9,847 bases of DNA, taken from Candidatus Woesearchaeota archaeon. Lineage in GTDB: Archaea; Nanobdellota; Nanobdellia; Woesearchaeales; WJIZ01. The notes below the pieces were generated by a model. That model searched no databases and was not told the DNA's origin. It saw nothing but the letters and a program-made list of their open reading frames with translations. A program made the position numbers and the translations under genes. The stretch spans positions 1-9,847 of the forward strand of contig JAGVXW010000030.1 in the NCBI GenBank assembly GCA_018303575.1, read 5' to 3'. Numbering within the stretch: the stretch's first letter is position 1; every line of letters begins with the position of its first letter. Shown in pieces: positions 1 to 5,333 of this stretch.

Positions 1-77
1 CGCATGTCTTCTACGAGCCCTTTCACGCTGACAACGCGAAGGCAGTCTTCGCGATGCTCTTTCCTGAGGCGCCATGA
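1..77 (+). CDS. 3' end of an unidentified protein gene (5' end outside window)
   Basis: An open frame with codons starting at position 3 runs without interruption from the window edge to a TGA at 75-77. It encodes 24 residues ending in FAMLFPEAP. The terminal TGA overlaps the ATG of the next gene (ATGA, 74-77), the usual arrangement of translationally coupled genes in an operon. The fragment is too short to identify a family. The 4-nt overlap and the GC-rich codons are the main reasons to treat it as real coding sequence. Confidence 0.6.
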   Translation, partial: HVFYEPFHADNAKAVFAMLFPEAP

Positions 78-817
78 CCATCGAGACAACTCCAAGGGCA
101 AAGCGCGTCGCGCGGATTGGGATGTACACCAGCTACAGCCCCTGGCTGGGCCATAACGCTTCTGAGGTTCAGGAGCGGGGCATAGTGGTGGAGGATGCAA
201 CATCGCGTTCCCTCCGGGCATTCGTGGCCTTGGACGCTCAGGCGGGCGATGTCGCTCTGCGGGGGGTCGCTGAAGCCCTGGTCGGCTACGAGGTCTTTGA
301 ATACATGGGTCTGCCCGAGACGGCGATTGGCGTGCGCCATCTGGGCGATGATGTGGTTTTGGACCGCTATGACCTGCACCATTTTGACAGCAGGGAGAGG
401 CTCCTGGAAGTCTATTTATCGATAAAAGCGGATCCTCGATACGTAGGGAGGATTCTCGAATCCCGGGCGATGGCTCCCCCACAGAGTGCGCCGCGGGTGC
501 TTGAAGTGGGGCAATACGCTGCAACCACCGTGCCAAGAGGCGCTGATTTTCATTCCTGGGAGCGTGGGGTTGTGGTATTTGAGCAGGGGCAGCCGCAGTA
601 TTTCTCTATGAACGGAGTGGAAAGGGAGCAGGATCTTCCAGAGGATCAGGAGAGCATGTCCAGGCTTGTGGCTCTTCTCCGGGAGGCGGACCAGATCCGG
701 CCGGTCAGATCTGTCAAGGACCAATCGGAGCCCATTGACTCGACCGTGCGCACGGTCCAGACCCAGGAACTCTCCGATACGCAGCAGCGCTTCCTCTTCC
801 GGAAGCTCTACAAATAG
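74..817 (+). CDS. Conserved-looking hypothetical protein, 247 aa
   Basis: I do not recognise this protein. It starts at ATG 74, which overlaps the stop of the upstream frame. A GAGG at 66-69 is a plausible ribosome binding site 4 nt away; an internal ATG at 122 (MYTSYSPW) is a weaker alternative. The protein is soluble-looking, with no signal peptide or membrane segment. Residues 1-140 look like an ordered alpha/beta region rich in acidic residues and aromatics (GYEVFEYMGL, DRYDLHHFDS). The middle contains SWERGVVVFEQGQPQYFSMNG, which looks like beta strands. The last 50 residues are polar and probably flexible before a basic FLFRKLYK tail. Codon use matches the neighbours, and the opposite-strand frames overlapping it have no matching start signals. 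Its function cannot be inferred beyond likely co-transcription with the upstream gene. Confidence 0.75.
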   Translation: MTIETTPRAKRVARIGMYTSYSPWLGHNASEVQERGIVVEDATSRSLRAFVALDAQAGDVALRGVAEALVGYEVFEYMGLPETAIGVRHLGDDVVLDRYDLHHFDSRERLLEVYLSIKADPRYVGRILESRAMAPPQSAPRVLEVGQYAATTVPRGADFHSWERGVVVFEQGQPQYFSMNGVEREQDLPEDQESMSRLVALLREADQIRPVRSVKDQSEPIDSTVRTVQTQELSDTQQRFLFRKLYK

Positions 818-823
818 AAAATC

Positions 824-862
824 TTTAAATACCCCTTCATCCCGAATCTCCCAAAAAGAGGT
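824..862 (+). promoter_or_regulatory. TATA box and ribosome binding site of the 64-aa membrane protein gene
   Basis: TTTAAATA at 824-831 matches an archaeal box A. A start site about 26 nt downstream of its centre would fall near 853. GAGGT at 858-862 would then lie inside a leader of about 15 nt and sits 5 nt before the ATG at 868. This is a leadered, Shine-Dalgarno-type start, unlike most promoters in this window. It suggests the small gene has its own transcript even though it follows the 247-aa gene by only 50 nt. Confidence 0.6.
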
Positions 863-867
863 ATGCG

Positions 868-1062
868 ATGGCTCTGCTCACAGTCCAGGAAATCACCCTA
901 GCGATCATCGTTGGCACCCTCTTCGCGATTGTCTACGCGCTCAGGGTGCTTGTTTCCATGGAGCGCCGCATGGCCAGGATTGAGATGCACATTGAGCGCG
1001 TCGTCGAGAAAGTGATCAAGGAAGAGCTGCGCATCGAGACCCAGATCAAGCGCAGGAAGTGA
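868..1062 (+). CDS. Small single-pass membrane protein with charged helix, 64 aa
   Basis: Residues 8-29 (EITLAIIVGTLFAIVYALRVLV) form one hydrophobic membrane segment. It is followed by about 33 residues of alternating basic and acidic side chains (RRMARIEMHIERVVEKVIKE...) predicted to be a continuous amphipathic helix or coiled coil, ending in KRRK. The positively charged side directly after the segment suggests the C-terminal helix is cytoplasmic. The start ATG 868 is supported by GAGGT at 858-862 and the TATA box at 824-831. Short proteins with this layout are common in archaea and usually annotated as hypothetical; no specific function can be assigned. The helix could serve for oligomerisation or for tethering a partner to the membrane. 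Confidence 0.75.
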   Translation: MALLTVQEITLAIIVGTLFAIVYALRVLVSMERRMARIEMHIERVVEKVIKEELRIETQIKRRK

Positions 1063-1106
1063 GTTCCGTCATCTAGGGGCGATTGCCGAAGGCTTTGCAG
1101 ACAAAT

Positions 1107-1226
1107 ATAGCAAATTCATCAAATAATGGAACTTTATGATGGGCAGCATATCTTGCCAGCTATGATAAATTTGCTATCCAGATGATTCACGCCAAAGGTT
1201 CCAAAATTTCGTGAATCAGCTATAGC
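1107..1226. repeat. Two interleaved inverted repeats in a gene-free stretch
   Basis: Arm 1107-1121 (ATAGCAAATTCATCA) is the reverse complement of 1163-1177 (TGATAAATTTGCTAT) with one mismatch in 15. A small GGCA/TGCC stem lies in the loop at 1142-1145 and 1154-1157. A second hairpin pairs TGATTCACG (1183-1191) with CGTGAATCA (1210-1218). Its outer stem pairs GCTAT (1173-1177) with ATAGC (1222-1226). GCTAT 1173-1177 is used by both structures, so they exclude one another if transcribed. This sits between the stop of the membrane protein gene and the 3' end of the minus-strand small gene. It could be a structured 3' region, a non-coding RNA or the remains of a small mobile element. Confidence 0.5.
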
Positions 1227-1277
1227 GCTCAGCAACCATGAGAGAATACGGCGCCCTGCAAGAATCCTCGTAAGGGC

Positions 1278-1367
1278 TTACTTGTCCTCGAGTTCCGCCG
1301 CGCGGTCAGTGATCCGGAACCCTAAGGCCCCCCACCACATCTCCTTCCGTTCTGCGAGGTAGTCCAT
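1278..1367 (-). CDS. Candidate small protein gene, 29 aa, tryptophan pair
   Basis: On the minus strand, ATG at 1367 opens a 29-codon frame ending in TAA at 1280-1278. The product begins MDYLAERKEMWWGALGFR and continues with ITDRAAELEDK. It is a short, charged, probably helical peptide with a central WWGALGF hydrophobic core and no clear membrane span. Three signals support it. A ribosome-binding sequence, GGGGAGAGGA (complement of 1372-1381), lies about 5 nt before the ATG. A TATA box, TATAAAT (complement of 1414-1420), lies about 50 nt upstream and predicts a leader of about 24 nt. The third positions are strongly GC-rich like the neighbouring genes. It is divergent from the AbrB-PhoU gene. 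Its function is unknown. The frame is short enough to occur by chance, so the promoter and ribosome binding site carry most of the weight. Confidence 0.5.
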   Translation of the reverse strand: MDYLAERKEMWWGALGFRITDRAAELEDK

Positions 1368-1410
1368 GCAATCCTCTCCCCCGTTAGGGCAGGAGAGAAG
1401 AAGCGCCAGA

Positions 1411-1420
1411 ACCATTTATA
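1411..1420 (-). promoter_or_regulatory. TATA box of the 29-aa gene
   Basis: The minus strand reads TATAAATGGT from 1420 down to 1411. A start about 26 nt from its centre falls near 1391, leaving a leader of about 24 nt that contains the GGGGAGAGGA ribosome-binding sequence before the ATG at 1367. It is divergent from the promoter at 1485-1499. Confidence 0.45.
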
Positions 1421-1434
1421 GGTGATGCCTATAC

Positions 1435-1460
1435 TATGCTTATCAGTCATATTAAGCATA
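1435..1460. repeat. Inverted repeat between divergent promoters (possible operator)
   Basis: TATGCTTA (1435-1442) and TAAGCATA (1453-1460) are perfect 8-nt reverse complements with a 10-nt spacer. The palindrome lies between the minus-strand TATA box at 1411-1420 and the plus-strand TATA box at 1492-1499, so a bound regulator could affect both genes. Inference: autoregulation by the adjacent AbrB-PhoU protein is one possibility, but the sequence alone does not show it. Confidence 0.35.
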
Positions 1461-1484
1461 TATTTTTTTAAAAAGAATACTCTC

Positions 1485-1499
1485 CGGAAAATATATAAA
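1485..1499 (+). promoter_or_regulatory. BRE and TATA box of the AbrB-PhoU gene
   Basis: CGGAAA just upstream resembles an archaeal TFB recognition element, and TATATAAA at 1492-1499 is a strong box A. Its centre is about 25 nt before the ATG at 1521, so the transcript probably starts at or next to that ATG (leaderless). The GGAGGAG at 1500-1506 looks like a ribosome binding site, but it is 14 nt from the ATG and would lie upstream of the predicted start site. Confidence 0.65.
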
Positions 1500-1520
1500 G
1501 GAGGAGCCTTAAGCAACCGC

Positions 1521-2447
1521 ATGGGCAGGAAAGTCATCAAGCACGGCCCCTCCACCCTGATTGTCTCCCTCCCTTCCGGATGGGTGAAGCAGCAGGGCAT
1601 CAGGAAAGGCGACGAGATCGACTGCAGGCAGGAGGGCGGCCAGCTCATCTTCACCCCCAAGCAGACCGCGCACGCTCAGCAGGTCTCCCTCGACGTCCGC
1701 AGGATGGAGCCGTTCCTTGTGGATCGGTTTCTCGCGCGCTCCTACCAAAAGGGCTATGATCGGATCCTGCTCACGCACCATAGCCTGGAGCTGCTGGAGG
1801 TCATCCGCAAGAAGGTCACCGAGCTCATCGGCTTTGACATCATGGAGCAGAACGACAAGACCTGCCTCATCCAGTCCATCGCGGACAGAATCAACCTCGA
1901 CTTTGACTCCTCCCTGCGCAAGGTCTATCTGCTCCTCAAGGCAATAATCCAGGATATCAGGGACGCGTACCAGAAGAGGGACTATGGGCAGCTGTCCTCG
2001 CTCTTCCTGCGGGATCTCGAGGTGAACCGCCTGGCGTATTACTGTCTGCGCTGCATCAACAAGGCCCAGCTCAGGGAGTCTGTGCCGCGCTACGAGCAGA
2101 AGCTGCTCTACTACCTTTGCGAGCGTCTGGAAGATCTTGGCGACCGCCTCAAGCACGTCGCCCGCCACCTCTCGCTTTCGAAGACGCTCAACAAGAAAAT
2201 CGCCGCCCTGCTCGGCCAGCTGTGCGCCCAGTATGACCTCGCCTACCACTATTACTATAAGCCCAGCGTCGAGGCCGCCAACGCCTCTTTGCACATCTAC
2301 CACAAGATGAAAAAGCAGCTCGACGACATCCTCGCCAACCCCCGCTCGTCTTCCGAGCTCTGGGCGCTGTTCCTCATCACGCAGGCGATGGGCATCATCT
2401 ACCACATCGTCACGATGCGCTTGGATGCGATTCAGGAAGGCCGGTGA
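1521..2447 (+). CDS. SpoVT/AbrB-PhoU family regulator, 308 aa
   Basis: Residues 1-47 (MGRKVIKHGPSTLIVSLPSG..., then IRKGDEI and GGQLIFTPK) match the swapped-hairpin SpoVT/AbrB DNA-binding domain: a TLIVSLP strand, a KGDE turn and a closing strand. The remaining 250 residues are helical and match the PhoU-like fold, with ERLEDLGDRLKHVARHL (201-217) corresponding to the PhoU metal-binding E-x-x-D type motif. Archaeal proteins with this architecture are annotated as phosphate-uptake or PhoU-domain transcription regulators. No phosphate transporter is next to it here, so the true signal is unknown. I chose ATG 1521 over an in-frame ATG at 1422 because the extra N-terminus would be translated from promoter DNA (TATATAAA) and the AbrB domain starts exactly at MGRKV. 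The 3' end overlaps the convergent gene by 16 nt. Confidence 0.85.
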   Translation: MGRKVIKHGPSTLIVSLPSGWVKQQGIRKGDEIDCRQEGGQLIFTPKQTAHAQQVSLDVRRMEPFLVDRFLARSYQKGYDRILLTHHSLELLEVIRKKVTELIGFDIMEQNDKTCLIQSIADRINLDFDSSLRKVYLLLKAIIQDIRDAYQKRDYGQLSSLFLRDLEVNRLAYYCLRCINKAQLRESVPRYEQKLLYYLCERLEDLGDRLKHVARHLSLSKTLNKKIAALLGQLCAQYDLAYHYYYKPSVEAANASLHIYHKMKKQLDDILANPRSSSELWALFLITQAMGIIYHIVTMRLDAIQEGR

Positions 2448-3778
2448 ACGATAGAAGGCCCGATCTCTCGCCTCAGAATCGCGTCGAACGTTTCTGTGGG
2501 GGTTTGGTACCACCGATCAACCCCAGGGAGGATGTGCTTTCCACCGGGCATCATCTCTAGTGGATGAGGATGCACGACATACACCTTGATTTCCGTTCCC
2601 ATCCGGGCCATAAGCCGCAATGCAGAGTCTTCAAAGAAATGGTCCCCGGAACCACCCTCTTCTCGCCTAATGCGGAGCACATCCTCGGGGCTTTGCTCAT
2701 AGAGTGCCTCATTCTCACCCTGAATCTGTCTCCATTCATTGATATTTGTGCTCGGAGGATATTCGCGGTTGAATCCAAGGAGGGGAGAGAACTTACAGAG
2801 ATGGGTCGTACGCTTAACCACGATCAAATCGTGCGCGCCGAGCATCTCCATGGTGCGCAACGTCTGCGCGTCTGAGATGTAGGGCGGCAGGTTAGGATAC
2901 CAGGGATCCTCTTTTGCTACGACATCCGAGCAATCGAGGCATAAATGTCGCGGCGCAGAGCCGATGAGCAGGATCTTATTGCGGCCAAAGACCTTATCCT
3001 GGAGATACGCCGGGCCTTTCTGTCTGAGATGGACAGGAGACACGTAGACGGCGAAAGCTTTTCCGCTTTTTTCTCCGGTGCTCATCAGCTTCCGCAATCG
3101 TATCAGGTTATGGGCTATTGCGTCCGAAACATCCTTAGCGAACTCGTTCCTTACATCAACACATTCATGCCTGTACAGGTCGAAGTCAATCTTATCGAGC
3201 TCTGCGGTAGGCCCGGCGCCTGAAGTGATGATGACCTGATACCTGCCGCCCCTCTGGAGATTGACGAGGTAATTCAGGATTTCCTTTACCTTTCGATCTG
3301 TGCCTAAAGTGGCGCGCTCAAAATCAGCGGTGCTTCCGCCATATTTCACCACAAGGATAGGCCTGCCGGCAGTCACGTTTTCAAACAAGAGATCATCAAG
3401 GAGCGCTTCCCACTCTTCTGCGGTTTGCTCTATCTCAAAATACCGGTCAACCAGCCCTCCTAGCCCGGACAAATGGGCCCCAATTTGGTCAGTCGTCAGC
3501 ACAAAGGGGATGTCCCGGTCAAGGGCAACCTTCCAATAGGCGACATTTCGAGCGGTAGAAATGTCACCCTCCTTCCCCACGCGATACCCACAAAGGACGG
3601 CGGCGGTTGTTTTGTAATGGGCAACGCCCCGCTCGTCTTTCCCCTGCAGCCAGGCCACGGCTTCTTGGGCAGTTGAAAAGGCGTGGGGGATGTGCCCTAC
3701 ACTGCCTATTTTATTCTCTAACCCCCTTAAGGCCTTATCGTCCCCGTTTACAAGCACGAGATGGTGTCGCCTCGTCAT
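2432..3778 (-). CDS. Receiver-like domain fused to amino-acid-kinase-fold protein, 448 aa
   Basis: Residues about 5-133 resemble a response-regulator receiver: LVLVNGDDKALRGLENKI (strand 1 with an acidic pair D13-D14), a GHIPHAF strand 2, IPFVLTT strand 4 and a C-terminal VDRYFEIEQ strand 5. The strand-3 phospho-acceptor Asp appears replaced (AAVLCGY), so it is probably a pseudo-receiver. Residues about 139-448 have amino acid kinase superfamily features: ILVVKYGGST (K145, G147, G148), VIITSGAGPT (183-191), SDAQTLRTMEMLGAHDLIVVK (302-322, like the region after the phosphate-binding segment of UMP kinases and molybdenum storage proteins), and a closing ILRREIGPSIVH. The substrate is unknown; UMP kinase-like, carbamate/acetylglutamate kinase-like or a MoSto-like storage role are all possible. 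The start ATG at 3778 has GAGGT 5 nt upstream (complement of 3784-3788). No adjacent biosynthetic genes indicate a pathway. Confidence 0.8.
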   Translation of the reverse strand: MTRRHHLVLVNGDDKALRGLENKIGSVGHIPHAFSTAQEAVAWLQGKDERGVAHYKTTAAVLCGYRVGKEGDISTARNVAYWKVALDRDIPFVLTTDQIGAHLSGLGGLVDRYFEIEQTAEEWEALLDDLLFENVTAGRPILVVKYGGSTADFERATLGTDRKVKEILNYLVNLQRGGRYQVIITSGAGPTAELDKIDFDLYRHECVDVRNEFAKDVSDAIAHNLIRLRKLMSTGEKSGKAFAVYVSPVHLRQKGPAYLQDKVFGRNKILLIGSAPRHLCLDCSDVVAKEDPWYPNLPPYISDAQTLRTMEMLGAHDLIVVKRTTHLCKFSPLLGFNREYPPSTNINEWRQIQGENEALYEQSPEDVLRIRREEGGSGDHFFEDSALRLMARMGTEIKVYVVHPHPLEMMPGGKHILPGVDRWYQTPTETFDAILRREIGPSIVHRPS

Positions 3779-3783
3779 ATGTT

Positions 3784-3837
3784 ACCTCTATCCTGTAGAG
3801 TCATACATGCGTAAAGAATGCTTTGTCCTTTAAAAAG
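3784..3837 (-). promoter_or_regulatory. Promoter and ribosome binding site of the receiver-kinase fusion gene
   Basis: The minus strand carries CTTTTTAAA (complement of 3829-3837), a TATA-like box about 55 nt upstream of ATG 3778. It predicts a start near 3807 and a leader of about 28 nt. GAGGT (complement of 3784-3788) lies 5 nt before the ATG. With the 64-aa and 29-aa genes, this is one of the clearest leadered starts in the window. Confidence 0.5.
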
Positions 3838-3851
3838 CCAGCGCTATTCCG

Positions 3852-4241
3852 CTACCTAACTACTTCCTCGAACAGGATGCCCCGAGTCTTCACCAACTCC
3901 TTCGTCACCGCGTAGCAGGAGCCCGTATCTTTCAAGTCTTCGAGCGTGAGGAAGTACCAGGGAGAGCTGTCGAAGCGCACCGCCAGCCAGGGCTCAGCGC
4001 CGAAAACTCTGCAAAACTCCTTGAGTTGCTCAATATCTTCCTTCGGCACATACTTGCTCTCCCCAGAAGTGCGCTTGCACTCGATCGCAAGCTTTCTCAG
4101 GAGATTCCCGGCGATGATGTCCGGAGAAGGGTATTTCATGCTCCCCGACCCCGCCACCCGGCACGCATACCAATCGCCCTGCGTGCAGAACTTATGGATC
4201 AATTCCCTTTCCGCGTTGATGCCCTTGCTCTTGAGGCTCAT
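3852..4241 (-). CDS. hjc: Holliday junction resolvase Hjc, 129 aa
   Basis: This is the archaeal structure-specific nuclease that cuts four-way junctions during recombination, acting as a homodimer. The catalytic PD-(D/E)XK residues are all visible: E11 in NAERELI, D41 in SPDIIAG, and E54 and K56 in AIECKRT, with spacing like that of Pyrococcus Hjc. The VAGSGS segment at 29-34 corresponds to the conserved R-x-A-G-S loop. The rest (YVPKEDIEQLKEFCRVFGAEPWLAVRF) follows the family. At 129 residues it is close to family length. I chose ATG 4241 over a GTG at 4247 because the TATA box (complement of 4263-4270) is centred about 25 nt upstream of the ATG, giving a leaderless mRNA. It is downstream of tRNase Z on the same strand but has its own promoter. 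The family call is firm. Confidence 0.93.
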   Translation of the reverse strand: MSLKSKGINAERELIHKFCTQGDWYACRVAGSGSMKYPSPDIIAGNLLRKLAIECKRTSGESKYVPKEDIEQLKEFCRVFGAEPWLAVRFDSSPWYFLTLEDLKDTGSCYAVTKELVKTRGILFEEVVR

Positions 4242-4262
4242 GTTCACAGGCAGGGGTCACGG

Positions 4263-4270
4263 ATTTAAAA
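4263..4270 (-). promoter_or_regulatory. TATA box of hjc
   Basis: The minus strand reads TTTTAAAT from 4270 to 4263, with its centre about 25 nt before ATG 4241. This predicts leaderless transcription and decides between the ATG and the GTG at 4247. Confidence 0.6.
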
Positions 4271-4278
4271 GGTTAAGC

Positions 4279-4302
4279 CCGGAATTTCCGGAAACTTTCC
4301 GG
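4279..4302. repeat. Tandem overlapping CCGG palindromes between tRNase Z and hjc
   Basis: CCGGAATTTCCGG (4279-4291) and CCGGAAACTTTCCGG (4288-4302) are perfect palindromes around single central bases, and they share the middle CCGG. Only one hairpin can form at a time. They begin 5 nt after the tRNase Z stop codon on the minus strand and lie upstream of the hjc TATA box. They may act as a 3'-end hairpin or terminator for tRNase Z (followed on that strand by CCTTTTAAA), or as a site controlling hjc. Confidence 0.45.
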
Positions 4303-4307
4303 CAGAA

Positions 4308-5201
4308 TTATAGTTTGACCTTCATCAAGTCAAACGCGCACTCCGTGTTTTCAAAGTAATCCCGCGCGTCATCGTTCAATTCCAAAGTGGACTTGTATCG
4401 AGCGCTGAAGTGCGTAAGAATTAAACGTTTCACATTAGATTTAGACGCTACTAAAGCAGCCTGCTTCGACGTCATGTGGTTGTACCCTTCAGCCTTCTCC
4501 TCCATCGCGGCGCTGTACGTGGATTCTGAAATCAATAAATCGGCGTCCTGCGCGATCTCATAGCACGAGTCGCAGAGCAGCGTATCCGAAATAATCGCGA
4601 CCTTCTTGCCTTCCTGCACAGAGGAAACATCGTCGGGCGAGATCTTCTTCCCTTTCACTTCAACCGTCTCGCCGCGCTGCAATTTCCCAAGCAAGGGCCC
4701 TTCCTTCATCCCGAGCTTCTTCACCCTTGCCATGTCGATTCTCCTTTTATCCTTCTCGACGAACGCGTACGCATAGCAGGGAATGCCGTGATCCAGCAGT
4801 TTGGCCTCCAGCTTGAACTCCCCGTTCTCGAAGAACGTCCCTTCTTTGATCTCCGTGATCTTCATCTCGATGAGCCTGTCCATGAGGAAAGCCCGGTACA
4901 TGTGCTCCAGCCGCTCCTTGATCCCTTTCGGCCCATAGATCTCCAGGGTCCTGCCGTATTCGGACGCGCTCAGGCTTTGAAGCAATCCCGGCAGCCCGAG
5001 CGTGTGATCAGAGTGCCAGTGCGTGATCAGGATCTTCGTGATTTTCGTCAGCGGGATGCCGGCGAACTTGAACTGCCGCTGCGTCCCCTCCCCGCAGTCA
5101 ACCAGGATTCCGTGAGTGTCATAGCTAATGAAGATGGCGCTCTGGTTCCGCTCTTTCGTCGGCACCATGCTGCTCGTCCCTAAAAACGTGAGTTCTATCA
5201 T
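4308..5201 (-). CDS. rnz: tRNase Z (ribonuclease Z), 297 aa
   Basis: This endonuclease removes the 3' trailer of precursor tRNAs to create the end for CCA addition. It is a short-form (ElaC/RNase Z type) metallo-beta-lactamase protein that acts as a dimer. The zinc site is complete: H61-W-H63-S-D65-H66, H138 in LLDHGIP, D206 in AIISDT and H264 in LTHFSARY. The conserved GEGTQRQ lies at 37-43 and H242 in NHMTSKQA. Residues about 150-190, with a GPLLGKLQ segment, correspond to the exosite arm that holds the tRNA elbow. Length and motif order are those of typical archaeal and bacterial short forms. ATG 5201 is preceded by a TATA box centred about 27 nt upstream, so the transcript is probably leaderless. 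It is divergent from the DUF4143-type ATPase. Confidence 0.95.
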   Translation of the reverse strand: MIELTFLGTSSMVPTKERNQSAIFISYDTHGILVDCGEGTQRQFKFAGIPLTKITKILITHWHSDHTLGLPGLLQSLSASEYGRTLEIYGPKGIKERLEHMYRAFLMDRLIEMKITEIKEGTFFENGEFKLEAKLLDHGIPCYAYAFVEKDKRRIDMARVKKLGMKEGPLLGKLQRGETVEVKGKKISPDDVSSVQEGKKVAIISDTLLCDSCYEIAQDADLLISESTYSAAMEEKAEGYNHMTSKQAALVASKSNVKRLILTHFSARYKSTLELNDDARDYFENTECAFDLMKVKL

Positions 5202-5223
5202 AATTAGAGAAATCCCCGCGCTC

Positions 5224-5232
5224 TATATAAAT
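5224..5232 (-). promoter_or_regulatory. TATA box of rnz
   Basis: The minus strand reads ATTTATATA (complement of 5224-5232), centred about 27 nt before ATG 5201. This fits a leaderless start. There is no purine-rich ribosome-binding sequence at the usual distance. Confidence 0.6.
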
Positions 5233-5281
5233 GTTCAGGAAGCTGATTCTCATCGAAAGTAATCGTATTCTATATTCGAAC

Positions 5282-5332
5282 TGTATAGTATACAATACAA
5301 ATCTATTTAAATAATGTATAATATACTATACA
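5282..5332. repeat. Operator-like TGTATA/TATACA palindromes around the ATPase promoter
   Basis: TGTATAGTATACA (5282-5294) is a perfect palindrome around one base. A second TGTATA (5315-5320) and TATACA (5327-5332) form another pair with a 6-nt spacer, ending just before the ATG at 5334. In addition, TGTATAGTATA (5282-5292) is the exact reverse complement of TATACTATACA (5322-5332). The sites bracket the TATA box at 5306-5313, so a protein bound to both would cover the core promoter and start site. This suggests repression, perhaps with looping. Simple AT-richness could generate some of the matches. Confidence 0.45.
5306..5313 (+). promoter_or_regulatory. TATA box of the AAA/DUF4143 ATPase gene
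   Basis: TTTAAATA is centred about 25 nt before ATG 5334, the spacing for a leaderless transcript. No ribosome binding site precedes the ATG. The box lies between the TGTATA/TATACA palindromes. Confidence 0.6.
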
Positions 5333-5333
5333 T

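Noticed and set aside
1130..1190. C/D box small RNA suggested by ATGATG and ATGATAA sequences
   Set aside because: No CTGA D box is present at the right distance, so the C/D pattern is not complete.
1422..1520. N-terminal extension of the AbrB-PhoU protein from ATG 1422
   Set aside because: The extra residues are encoded by the promoter DNA including TATATAAA, and the AbrB domain begins at the ATG at 1521.
1063..1520. tRNA or other known RNA gene in the 458-nt gap
   Set aside because: No cloverleaf arms, GGTTCAAATCC-like T loop or other known RNA signature was found on either strand by eye.
1509..2513. 334-aa open frame antisense to the AbrB-PhoU gene
   Set aside because: It lies opposite a gene with clear AbrB and PhoU motifs, its composition (long V/L/D/E-rich runs) is the mirror of GC-rich coding sequence, and no promoter or ribosome binding site precedes it.
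4241..4247. GTG start for hjc at 4247
   Set aside because: The TATA box spacing fits the ATG at 4241, and homologues begin close to the K-G-x-x-A-E-R-E motif.
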